Positions 1 to 10,857 of a DNA stretch of 64,000 nucleotides are shown one piece after another. Source of the DNA: Lathyrus oleraceus (Eukaryota; Streptophyta; Magnoliopsida; Fabales; Fabaceae). The notes below the pieces were generated by a model. The model did no database searches, had not been told where the DNA came from, and was given only the letters and a program-made list of their open reading frames with translations. How positions within the stretch are numbered: position 1 is the stretch's first letter; each line of letters starts with the position of its first letter. A program made the translations under genes and the position numbers. The stretch is taken from positions 89,513,391 through 89,577,390 of the forward strand of contig NC_066580.1 in assembly GCF_024323335.1 (NCBI RefSeq). Direction: 5' to 3'.

Positions 1-464
1 CAACTTGATAGAGAAAGTGATAAGAAATAGTGGTGAAGCGAATGCAAGGAAATAACACTTTATTTATAGGAAAAGATCTGGGTTGTACACCAATCTACTT
101 AACCCTAATTAGTGTCGCACTTGATTAATTAGGGTTTCAATTAGGTCATAACTACCAAACTCTGATTATAATCGATCAATAAACCCTAATTATAATTGAT
201 AGATTAACCTTAACATGATTAACCCTAATTCTCCCAAAAATTTATAAATAATATTATTTACTTATAAATTAAATTAATATATATATAAATTAATATATAT
301 ATATATATTCATTTTATTTATATATATGTGTTAATATAAATGTGTTAATATTCATTTTATTTATATATATGTGTTAATATAAATTTTATTTTATTTATAT
401 CTTGTAAATAAATATTTATATATATTAATTTACATGTGTATAATATTAATTGTTTATAAATTAA

Positions 465-508
<44 letters not shown>

Positions 509-690
509 TAATATATATATAAATTAATATATATATATCTTGTAATAATTTTATTTATATATAAGTGTTAATATAAATTAATATAATTTATAAAAAAAAT
601 ATATTTATCAAATATCTAATATTTAAAAAAAAAAAAATTTAAAAAAAAATAATAAAACATGTTAAAAAAAAAAAAAAAAAAAAATGGGAA
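1..690. repeat. AT-rich low-complexity DNA
   Basis: No gene is visible. From about 240 the sequence is almost pure A/T, with runs of alternating TA near 470-500 and short direct repeats containing ATTTATATATATGTGTTAAT near 315-385. It ends in long poly-A tracts at 625-685. The first 240 bases repeat the word AACCCTAAT several times without forming an array. It is probably decayed retrotransposon DNA. Confidence 0.6.
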
Positions 691-770
691 TGGGTGTAGG
701 CGCCACTCCTAGTGGCGACTTGCCCTACCCATTAAGGGTAGGCGCCAACTAGGGTGGCGCCTATGTACAC
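691..770. repeat. GC-rich segment with GGCGCC-type inverted and direct repeats
   Basis: A compact GC-rich block sits inside extremely AT-rich DNA. The words TAGGCGCCA, AGTGGCG and GGTGGCGCC occur in both orientations, separated by a CCCTACCCATTAAGGGTAGG palindrome-like centre. It may be part of an LTR or a small structured repeat; I do not recognise a named family. Confidence 0.45.
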
Positions 771-879
771 TTTTAGGGCAAATTTTGCCCATTTGTGTAA
801 TATTTTTGAAAAAATGGTTAATTTTGAATTTTTTTTAAAAATTCTGGATATTTAAAAAAAAAATCTATGTTTACGGTGT

Positions 880-3174
880 GTCATTACACTATGAGGAAGG
901 TTCTAAATTGATTAATCATTTCCAATACAGCAAGCTATTTAATTTCAATTGCCTCTTTCTAATCTATATGCACATTATTTCCATCTTTGAACTAACTACA
1001 CATTACAACAAACATTTGATGAATAATATTGCCACAATTCAAAGATAAACAAAAGCAAAACCATTAATCAAAAGGGCGACATCGAAAGTAAGAGATGTAT
1101 TGTATATGGAAACAATAAACAACCAGAGAAGAAGTTACAGGAACGTTAGGAGGACATCCACCACCGTGCGTTTCAACGATGCATCATCAACACAAACCAA
1201 ATCCTGGTACCAACATAGCTTAACCAAATGGAATTTCGTAAACGAACTATACACGCACCAAATCGCAAATTATTAACAGGACCTGAATTTCTTAAACGAT
1301 TAACAACAATTTTGAATTACTTGTAACCAAAATTAACTAAACAAACAAACACATTCAACATGCTTTTGCAATTTGCGGTTTAATACACAGATCATAACAT
1401 ACTCGAGCCCATGGTTAGACTACAACAACGAAATAGTTTATTTCGAATAGTTAGCATCATGTCGTCGTGTTGAACCTGCTACTGGGTAGTCTCTATCAAG
1501 GTTTTATGGCTGCTCCGTCAAAGTTGTTGTGCGAGTTTGAATTAGTACGCGGTGGTTCTTCGAATCAAAGTCTCCAAGATGTTCCAAAAGACCAAATCCA
1601 ATGAGCCGGAACCGTTTCAAAAAGGACCTTGCATCAAAATCACAATAACAGCAGAACAACAAGCTGTGCGCACGATCGAAACCTCACCATCAACATCGCC
1701 GACATGACAATGCATGATTTCGTGGCTGTAGAAATCGGACTGAGTCTTGTGGACAGTGTGTTCGTGAATGTTGTTGTAGTAATAACCGTAAATAGAGAGG
1801 GATGAGCAGTGGATCAGAATCGGAGGTGGTTCCGAGTTGTCGGCGGAACAAGAAGTACAACGGTGAAAGGAGATTTAAGGCCCGCCAGCTTTAGATCGCG
1901 GCGGTTGAGGGTGGTTCGGTAGTTTTACGGTGGTAGACACGGTGAGGCGCTGTTGGGGTTTTGTGAGGTGTGACGGCTTTGCGATTTGGAGTGCCGGCGT
2001 GAGGTTTGTGAGAGTTTCACCGGTGGGTTTGTTATGGTGTGGTAGACGTGGTTTGGATTCGCGGCTGAAGATCGGTGGTACGGCGGAGTGGTAACAGTGG
2101 AGGTTGTTTCATTAGCTGAAGACGGAAATGCGTTTGTTATAGGTTCATGTGTTCTTGTGATATGGTGGAGTTTTATGAAATGTTGTGTTTAAAAATGGAG
2201 GATGAAGGTGTTCATCATGAATAATAAACTTCTTCAAATTTTTACATCTTCATGTTCATTTTTGGTGAGATCAAAGAAAGAAAATGTGTGGTCCGTGAGA
2301 GAGATCTCAAGAGAAGCTTTTATTACTTTTTTTTTCTTTTTTTTAATATTATTTTTTTGTTACCGTTGGAAGAAGAGAGTTTTCTTTTATTTTTATTTTT
2401 TTTAATTATTATTCAATTTATTTCTAAATTCTGATTGATTAATAAAATGTACATGGATTGTGAACTTAGACCCTTGATTAATTTGAATCAACGGTTCAGA
2501 TTGAATCAAAGAAGCACACCAAGAAACACACATTATTTAAATAAATCAAAATGTATATAATGCATTTTTTAGATGACTTAATCGATTTAAAACAATTTTA
2601 ATCAATTGAATCAAATAAAATTCATAACTTTTTAAATAACCTTGATAAAATTAAAATAATAACATGGAAAATTTTATTTATTCAATCTGACTATTTTGAC
2701 GAAAGAACAAAATTAAAACGACTAAAAATGAATAAAATTCGGGCAAAAATTTGCTCGAAAAATTAAATCGGATGCATGAGAATGATCAGTGCAAAATATA
2801 CTTATTGAAAAAATACAACGTTTCTTCAAATTCTGAAATAAATTTTCACCGGTTAAAAGGCTCAGGCGGGTCAAAACACAACTGAAACAGCTGCTGAAAA
2901 ATACAACGAGCACACCAGGTTAAACTACATGAAGTGTAGATTAATAATACTGGTGTCTGTAATTTTAATTCTGAAACTTTTTACCCGCTGATTTTACATG
3001 TTCTTGAGAAATGATTTAACCAATTTGTCTGTATCTTCAATAAATTTATTCTGAATGATATTTTAGGTTTTATTCATGACGAAATGCATGTCATGTTGTG
3101 CGTATGATGCAAATTAAAAATGAAAACAGATTTACGAAAATTTAAATATGCCCGGACAAAATTGGGGTATGACA
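880..3174 (-). mobile_element. Ty3/gypsy (Ogre/Tat-like) LTR remnant, minus strand
   Basis: Read on the minus strand, an LTR-like start TGTCATACCCCAATTTTG lies at 3174 and runs leftwards. Such starts are typical of long Ogre/Tat LTRs in legumes. The following 2.2 kb has no ORF and carries GC-rich, CCG-containing text near 1600-2100 on the minus strand, which also resembles long Ogre LTRs. The other LTR end was not found, so the left limit is a guess. Downstream of the start the sequence is GGTTA, the expected place for a target duplication, but no partner was found. Confidence 0.5.
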
Positions 3175-5042
3175 GGTTATTTTGTGTTACGATTAATTCT
3201 TTGATTCAACCATTTTGTATTTATTTTGTTGTTTATTTCATTTTTTATGTTTTAATTAAATTAATTAAAGTTTTTTCTAATTAGATAATTTTGATTAATT
3301 AATTTTAATTTATTTGATTATTTGACTTAATTAAATAATTTCTGAGAATTAATCTTAATTAACTTCTTTAATCGATTTAACCAAATTTTTATTAATTAAT
3401 TTCCTTAATTAGATAAGCATCGATTTATTCCACTATCAGTTTCACAAATCATTTGCAAACCATCAATTCGATTTCATTCATAATCAATCTCATTTCGAGA
3501 CCATTTTCATAATTCAATTCATATGCACATGTAAATACAAACCTCGGTCAATATCGAGTGCGCCTTTTCCAAATCAATTCAAAACACTTAATCACAATTA
3601 AATACTGTTTCATTTGGAAATGAAAAGGGAGATGGCTTTTAGTTTTCAATTCCTCTCCTCGATTATTTGAATACGAGTTCTCTTACTCGGTTAGTCAAAT
3701 GGTCGTCACTTCTATTAACCTAAGCACAAACAAATCAAATCATTTTATAATAAGAAACGAAAAGGGAGATGACTTTGAGTCTTCAATTTCTCTCCTCGAT
3801 TATTTGAATACAAGTTCTCTTACTTGGTTAGTCAAATGATTGTCGTTCTTCCACAAACTTCCAAGCCCCGATTAAATCAAAACACTTTCATAATAAGGTA
3901 AATGAAAAGGGAGATGACTTTGAGTTTTCAACTTCTCTCCTCAATTGTTTGAATACGAGTTCTATTACTCGGTCAGTCGAACAATTGTCATTTTTTCGCC
4001 AACTTATATCGTAAGTCAAATCATTATCAAACTATACGAAAAGGGAGATGTTCTTGATTTTTCAATTCCTCTTCTCAAATGCTTGGGTATGAGTTGTCTT
4101 ACTCAGCCATTCAAGTACTTGTCGGTTATCTAAAATACATCGACCATACATAAACCTATTTTTCAGATAAAAAAAGAAAGCGGTCTAGAGTCATCTATTC
4201 TCTTTCCCGACTATTAGGATACGAGTTGTCTTATTCGACTATCCGAGTAATCGTCATCTAGTCAAAACACCTTAATCATTATTAAATCCTTTTACAATTA
4301 AGGATGAAAAAGAAAGCGGTCTAGAGTCTTCTATTCCCTTTCCCGACTGTTAGGATACGAGTTGTCTTACTCGAATATCCGAGTAATCGTCATCCAACAA
4401 AACATCTCAACCAATCAAAAACATCCAACACATTAATCCAACTTGTCACCCCCGCGTGACCAAAAATCTTTTCAAAAAGAACATTGTTTAATCCTTTCTA
4501 AGGCGCATAACAAACTAGTGCTTAAGCCTCCACTGAGAGTAGACAAGCCAACGTTTAGCCTTTAGAACGCGATCTAAGCAGTTGTTCATTAAAAGACATC
4601 AACCAACCGTAGTTCCCCGAACTACGAATGCTCTGATTTCCTTATTACACCATAAGGATACGTAGGCAGGAGATTGCTGTATCTTCGCGAGCACACTAAT
4701 AAAAAACCTCCATTTTCCCCCTTCTGAGGTTCCCATCAATTTCTATTTACAATATATTTATAACCCGAAGATAACAAACAACATTAACTAACATTCAATC
4801 TCAAATTAGAACTAAAAGGTTCCCGTTGAGTACAACGGACATGAGGGGTGCTAATACCTTCCCCTTGCGTAATTAACTCCTGAACCGGAATATGGTTGCG
4901 ACGACCATTATTCTATTTTCCAAAGGTTTTATCGATATTTTCCTATTCCTTCTTTGGGATAAATAAAGTTCGATGGCGACTCTGTTCGAACGTAATTATT
5001 TCCGCGACCATCACGAGGAATCGTATTTTTCAAGATGCGACA
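3175..5042 (+). mobile_element. 3' portion of a Ty3/gypsy (Ogre/Tat-like) LTR, plus strand
   Basis: This stretch ends in a module seen at the 3' ends of the other long LTRs in this window. The module comprises a GGATACGTAGGCA motif (4647), a GGTTCCCGTTGAGTACAACG-type block (4819), CTAATACCTTCCCCTTGCG, an AATAAAG signal (4962) and GATGGCGACTCTGTTC (4972). The terminal GATGCGACA ends at 5042. The 5' part is missing or cut by the minus-strand LTR that begins at 3174. No coding capacity is present. Confidence 0.65.
3622..4440 (+). repeat. Six-copy tandem repeat (about 133-145 bp) inside the LTR
   Basis: Copies start near 3622, 3759, 3904, 4038, 4167 and 4305. Each has a GAAAAGGGAGATG or GAAAGCGGTCTAGAG head, a CTCTCCTCGATT-type block, TACGAGTT.TCTTACTCG and GAGTAATCGTCAT or a similar tail. 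The last two copies form a diverged subtype. The array lies about 600 bp before the LTR 3' end. Confidence 0.85.
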
Positions 5043-5840
5043 GGCGCTAGAGTGGTGCATAACAAGAACTTAAACAAAAATTCAAAAATAGAAATCCTAA
5101 CACAAAGAGTCTTCAAAAAATGCACACCTCAAACATGAGGCTTTGTTTTCCTTAAATATCAATGCTTCTTCTGTTTTGATTTGTTTCTTAACAGCCTCCA
5201 AAATATATGATTTGTTTTGATTCAAACAGTCAGAAATTTGATCTCAATCATTCTTTAACAAACAAATCCACATAGATGCATTGTTAAAATACAACAACAA
5301 ATATGATTGAAAACAATCAGAAATTTCACACCTAACAACATCCATCATGACCTGCTGACAAGTGCCAGATGTTATAATGGACACATGCTGGAACATCGTG
5401 TTCCATATGTTGCACCAAAACATCCAAATTAACTCTCTTCATGAAATATAAATCTTTTTGGTAGAGTAAATCTTGGATTCAATAAATTTGAACCAAATTG
5501 TCCTTCAAAGAAAATCCAATCAAATATTCTTTGACAAAATCAAATCCAAGTCTTTTCCAAATTGATTTGGATTAACAAAACAAACATCTTCCAATAGTAA
5601 ACTTCTGCATCTTTTGAAGAAATTAACACCACAATAATTCCAAAGGAAATTTGAAGATGATTAGAATCCAATCCTTATACCAAGATGTCACATAACATGT
5701 GTTGAACATCTTACTCAACAAGTTGCTTACAACCAAATTTTTTTCTTAAGCAATTTATTAAAAACTTGGACCAAACAAATATTCTTAGAAACAAACACAA
5801 TCATGCTAAGATTTCTTCATGAAATCTAGATAACAGACTA
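5043..5840. other. No gene recognised
   Basis: No ORF with recognisable similarity and no structural RNA was seen. A phrase around CATGCTGGAACATCGTGTTCC at 5385 recurs in related form at 5850-5890, suggesting a short dispersed repeat that borders the MULE remnant. Confidence 0.4.
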
Positions 5841-5899
5841 AGGCAATATGCTGGAACACATGCTGCAATATCTTGTTCCACATGTTGCCTCTGCACAAA

Positions 5900-7600
5900 A
5901 TACATCTTGTACATATGTTGTTTTACCTAATGCATTCAATCAAAAGGAACAACAGGATAAATCTGAAATACAACAACTGTTGAAACTTCTGGATGATAGC
6001 CACTATGTATCTAGGTATCAAGTGTGCGAGGATGGAGAAATCCTGATTCCATGAAGTTGTTCAACATATTACCCACTGTACTCGTCATTGATTTAACGTA
6101 TAAGACCAACAAGTACATGCCTCCACTATTGGAAATTGTTGGTGTTACCTCTACAGAAAAGACTAATTCCATTGAGTTTGCATTTTTGGAAAGAACAAAA
6201 GAGGACAACGTTACTTGGGCTTTAGAAGTGTGCCAAATAATATTGAAGGACAAAGAAAACACGCCGAAGGTCATTGTCACCGATCGTGATACCGCATTGA
6301 TGAATTCGGTTGCAAAGGTATTTCCTATTTCATACAAATTACTTTGTAGGTATTACATCACAAAGAATGTGAGAAGTCAACTTACATTTGCGTAAGGACC
6401 AAACAAATTAAGGATGAAAAAAGAAAAATGATTAAAGCTAGCGTGATACTGGAAAGAATAATGGATGCATGAAATGTTATAATAAATTATTCTACAGAAG
6501 AATTATATGTCAATTTTGTTATACTTTTTAAGGAAGATAGGTGTGAAACATTTAGATTTCATGAAATATGTTAAACGTACAATTCTAGACCAGGTGAAAG
6601 AGAAGATTGTTTGTGCTTGGACTAATCATGTTAGACATTTGGGAAATACAACAACAAACTGAGTTGAATCTGCTCATGCTACACTTAATAATTGGTTGGG
6701 AAATAGTAAACGTGGTTTGTGTAGAGATATGAGCTATGTGAAACAAATGATCCAAAATCAGCATAATGAGGTACACACATCATTTGCTCGTAACATTACC
6801 GTGTAGGAACATAGATTCACAGATAGTAATTTCCATTCATAGTTGGTTGGTAACATATCTTGAGCAGGACTTAATTTTATTTTTCACAAATCCAAACGAG
6901 TTGAAAAAGTAGGTTTCGATAGCTCAAAGTGTGGTTGTACACTTAGAAACATGTATTGTCTAATTTCAAAGAAGGTGGAATTTGATAGCCCAATAAAAAT
7001 GGACTAGGTTTGCACTCACCGGAAAAGGCTCAAGTTTGATGATGATGATGATGATGGTGTGATGAGGGATGGTAAATCGAATATCTTTATCTTGATCGAA
7101 TGGAAAGTGATACAAGAGAGATTTTTGACAGCCGATGACAACTTGAAACTCCACATCAAATAGAAAGTGAAGAAGATTGCTTATCCATAAACTAAATATT
7201 TGAAACCATAGTCTCAATTGGTAAAACAAAATGTGCTCCTAAGAAGGTCAAACCAACACCAAGTGACAATTCAACGATGTGATCTCCTTCCTCTTTTAAA
7301 TACGTTGACAAACTTTTTCGGATTCTCCAACTTCAAAATCTAAAAAAAAAAGTGTTTTCAAAGAAGCTCGCATTAGTAAACCATCTCCTTCACCACCTTT
7401 ACCCAAAATGTTATATATCGAAGAGATGCTAGTTTTTATGCACAAATACATTGATTAGGTTTTCAATGTTGAGGGTGACAGTAACTGCGGTTATCGAGCT
7501 ATTCCTGCTTTGCTCGATAAATGAGAGGAGGATCATACATTTGTCCGTCAACAACTTATCAAAGCGTTGAAGGCGCATAAAGAATCATATACATGACTAT
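5900..7600 (+). pseudogene. Decayed Mutator-like (MULE) transposase with OTU-domain remnant
   Basis: Fragments in several frames read as a MULE transposase. At 5960-6045 an N-terminal piece contains QQLLKLLDDSHYVSRY. From 6024 to 6395 the DDE region contains LVIDLTYKTNKY, LLEIVGVTSTE, TWALEVCQ and VIVTDRDTALMNSV, followed by LLCRYYITKNV. At 6580-6800 a C-terminal part reads VCAWTNHVRHLGNTTTN (stop) VESAHATLNNWLGNSKRGLC. Near 7445-7560 a piece reading VEGDSNCGYRAIPALLDK matches the Asp..Cys active-site start of OTU cysteine proteases, a domain that accompanies some plant MULE transposases. Stops, frameshifts and a small deletion near 6040 make this a pseudogene. Terminal inverted repeats were not located. 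On the family, I am confident; on the exact ends, not. Confidence 0.85.
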
Positions 7601-8120
7601 ACAATAAAAAAAGTAGGTTCCAGAAATACACTTCCAAAATTTATAGGTAATTATATTTTTAAATTATTTTTTGACATAGACTTATAGTCTGACTCACTTA
7701 CAAACGGATTGTGTGTCAATGAAGTGCGTCCGAAAATATATTTTTGAATTCAATATGCAAAGTTGTCTTTTCACTAAGAAGAGATTCTAAGGAGAACAAT
7801 CCCTTACTGGACTATGTAATAACCAAACGGCCTACTTGGTGGCCCAATTCGCTATCAAAACGCTTAACATAGTTTGGTTTAGTCATTTCACCTTTGTAAT
7901 TACCAATTGAGCAACTATGATATTACCCAAAAATAAATAATAGTAGTTTCTTTAGTTCTAAAAAAGTCATATTCAACTTACACTTCAAAGATATACAAGT
8001 GTAAACACGTGCTATGCTATGATCACTTTAGTTACAAAATGCATGAGAGAAGGTAAACCAACTCATTCATGTGATACATATCATGCCAACAGAGCCTTGC
8101 ATCAACCTAACATTAACACT
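7601..8120. other. No gene recognised; upstream region of the small DUF7722-like gene
   Basis: There is no coding signal. A CACGTG core (G-box-like) lies at about 8007, roughly 200 bp upstream of the next ATG. It is a plausible light- or ABA-response element only because of its position; a chance match cannot be excluded. Confidence 0.35.
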
Positions 8121-8136
8121 CCAAATATATATTAAC
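8121..8136 (+). promoter_or_regulatory. Possible TATA box for the 8211 gene
   Basis: CCAAATATATATTAAC lies about 80 bp before the ATG, a plausible distance for a TATA box plus short leader. The surroundings are AT-rich, so the match is weak. Confidence 0.3.
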
Positions 8137-8210
8137 TATCTCTTCTTCAACTATTAAATACAATATTATTTCCCTAGTAACAACATATATTAAGAAAAGA
8201 TCATTAGAGA

Positions 8211-8414
8211 ATGGAGAGTCCAAAACAAAATAATGCTAGCTTTTTTCAGATGCCTCTTCACTATCCAAGATACACAGAAAAAGACTACCAAGACATGCCT
8301 GAATGGAAGCTTGATAGTCTCCTTAAGGAATATGGTTTGCCTACAAATGGTGATTTGGCTTACAAAAGAAACTTTGCTATGGGTGCTTTTCTTTGGCCTA
8401 AGTTCCCTCTTTAA
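8211..8414 (+). CDS. Small conserved plant protein (DUF7722-like), 67 aa
   Basis: A single-exon ORF of 67 residues runs from ATG to TAA. The core reads FQMPLHYPRYTEKDYQDMPE and then WKLDSLLKEYGLP, and it ends in the block YKRNFAMGAFLWP. This tryptophan- and tyrosine-rich pattern is the signature I associate with a short plant-only family of unknown function (DUF7722). The protein is almost entirely this one domain, after a short polar N-terminus (about 12 residues). No signal peptide or membrane segment is visible, so a soluble location is likely. The gene is intact and has no in-frame interruption, in contrast to the decayed transposons on both sides. Neither function nor partner is known to me; the family call rests on motif memory and needs a profile search. 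Confidence 0.8.
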   Translation: MESPKQNNASFFQMPLHYPRYTEKDYQDMPEWKLDSLLKEYGLPTNGDLAYKRNFAMGAFLWPKFPL

Positions 8415-9570
8415 CTCAAAGTCTTGATCGAGCCTAATTACTTATTATATATGTAATGCAATAAGATGTTTTAATTCAATACTTATATAGGAACAAGAAC
8501 AATATTAGTGTATGTAGTTTATATAGATGTAACTTACTTTTGAACTAATGTATAATTTTTTGAGTCCGTTATTACATATCAAATTAAAAGGACTAAAGTT
8601 AACTAAAAAAATCGACTAATTAATGTCTACAATATGGATGGACTTTGATATTTTCTTGTCTTTGTAGGCATCAGTTGCTAGATTAATTCATGGGGTTTAA
8701 CTTTTTCCATGCTCAATGTTTTTATGCTAACACAAAGGAGAAATGAGACATTTTTCATACAACTTAGACTCTTATGATTATATATAAGTTATGTTGAAAT
8801 ATCAATATATTTATTATATCGTCTGATCAAGGTTGTGGTCGCCTGTTCAAACCTTGACTCAAACATTTATATTTGCAAATAACTCTTTTAATAAATTTTC
8901 AAAGTTCTACCATGATCAACCAATCTAATCATATTTTGTTTGTATGCGCTTTTATATTTATATATAATCATTTATTAATAATGAACTTTTAATGTAAAAT
9001 TTATATGATATTTATTTCATAATTAAATTTTCAAAAAATTATTATGTGACTAAAATTCAAGGTTAATTGTTCTGTTTTTATATTAGGAGTCTATTTTTAT
9101 TATTATCAATGAGTCTCTAAAAAGTCAGGATCGATCATAAGTAATGGAGTATAGTATAATTGATTATGATAATAATGGTTGTGAATTGGTATTAGTACTA
9201 GCGTGATATTGCCAAGTAGAAATGATATTTTTGGTTTGGTAAGGAAACATGTGTTCATTAAAGTGTGACATTTCTAGATAATTTTTTCTTACTATTAATA
9301 TCATATAGAATACACCCTTCATACGATTCTTCTAACTCAAGAAAACACATTTTCTACCCCTATTTTCAAGTTTTGTTTTGGGAAACTTAAGTATGGAAGC
9401 ATAAGCCAATGGACTAAAAGTTTTTAGTGTATGAACATCAGATATTTCAGTATGCGCGATAAAATGAGGAAATTGATTTTGCAAAACAGGAGCGAAAATT
9501 TAATTCATTGTGCAAAAAAATACGGGGATTGATTTTGGAAAATAGGAGCGAGAATTTTATTCATTATGAA
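8415..9570. other. Intergenic region without recognised gene
   Basis: No protein-coding similarity was seen. Between about 9465 and 9570 a phrase near GATTTTG.AAAA.AGGAGCGA is present twice (about 57 bp apart), just before the truncated Copia LTR begins. The 3' end of the small gene at 8414 presumably uses one of the AT-rich signals here. Confidence 0.4.
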
Positions 9571-9989
9571 TGCATCATTTAAAAAGGAGCGCTCCATCTA
9601 TGTTTGAAAGATTTAGTGAGAAATATATATAGAGAAATTTGTTTTGTGAGAGAGTGTTTGTTATTAAACACTTTGTTTATTTTAATTTATATTAATTTTA
9701 GTGTGTGTTTTACATTATTTTGTTCTTCTATGAATATGATAATATGAAGAAACTTTACTTAGTTTCCTAATAATTTGTATGAAAGTCAGTTGGTTGCTTT
9801 GCTAATTTTTGTAGCATATATATTATTCACATGACTAGTATCTTTTTGTGAATAGTATAAAATTTGGTTGGAGTTATCAATTTTTCACAAAGGTGTTCTA
9901 AAACACGATGATTCACATAAAATTTTAAAGACGAACCTCGAGAAGTCAGATTTGAGTTGGAGTAATATATGGTTGCAGACGAAGGAAAA

Positions 9990-10857
9990 ATGATAAGAGA
10001 AAAGTTTGATGGTGCGAACTTTAGGTTTTGAAAGATGCAGATTGAAGATTATATGTGTTATAGAAAGCTACATCAACCTCTAATGGAATAGAAGTCTGAT
10101 TCAATGAAGGAAGATGAGTTGAATCTTCTGGATATGCAAGCATTGAGCGTTATCTGATTGTCTCTATCTTGGAATGTTGATTTTAACATTGCAAAGGATA
10201 AGATAACAATTGCTCTTACGAAAGATCTTTCTATGATATATGGAAAACCTTTAGCATTAAATATAGTTCATTTGATGAGGCAGTTATTTATGCTGCTAAT
10301 GGATGAAGACACCTCAATTTCACAACATATCAACGAGCCCCATATTCTCACAACCCAATTGAGTTAAGTTAGCATCAAATTTGAAAATGAGGCATAATCA
10401 TTGATACTTTTGTCTTTGCTATCAAATAGTTGGAGTACTACTGTAACAATTGTGAGTAATCCTACGAGAAGTATAAAGATTAAATTTAATGATGTTTATG
10501 ATCTGATTCTTAGTGAAAAGATCTAACAGAGAGAGTATGGTGAATCATCATTCTCTTCAGTATTAGAAACAAAGGTAAGAGGAAGAAATTCAACCAGGGG
10601 GTATTGACGTGGTAAATCAAAGGACAAAAGATCCAAATCCAAAAATCATCATAGCTTTCATAATTCAAAAACTACTTTATGTTTGAATTATGGAAATAAA
10701 GGGCACTAAACAAACAATGTACAATCACACTAAAGAATCAAGATGCAAAAGATGAAGCAAATGTTGCTTCAACCTCGGGAGAAGGTGATACTTTGATATG
10801 TTATTTGGAAAATAAGGAAGAGTCTTGGGTATCAAACTCTGAAGCATCCTTCCATGC
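9990..10857 (+). pseudogene. Copia gag remnant (element A1, 5' part)
   Basis: The text matches the gag of the sister copy at 18850-19700, for example LSLSWNVDFNIAKDK at 10158 against LSLSWNVNFNIAKEK at 19000. Stops break the frame at several points. A zinc-knuckle-like piece (CLNYGNKGH) lies near 10680. The reading frame continues after the inserted solo LTR, at 14663. Confidence 0.75.

Noticed and set aside
1..240. Telomere-like AACCCTAAT words
   Set aside because: They are scattered and not the plant telomere unit CCCTAAA in tandem; chance or old repeat text.
1000..2160. Possible host gene in the GC-richer stretch
   Set aside because: No frame longer than about 70 codons and the minus-strand text resembles Ogre-type LTRs.
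3622..4440. CRISPR-like array
   Set aside because: Repeats are long (about 140 bp), imperfect and have no unique spacers; this is an LTR-internal minisatellite in plant DNA.
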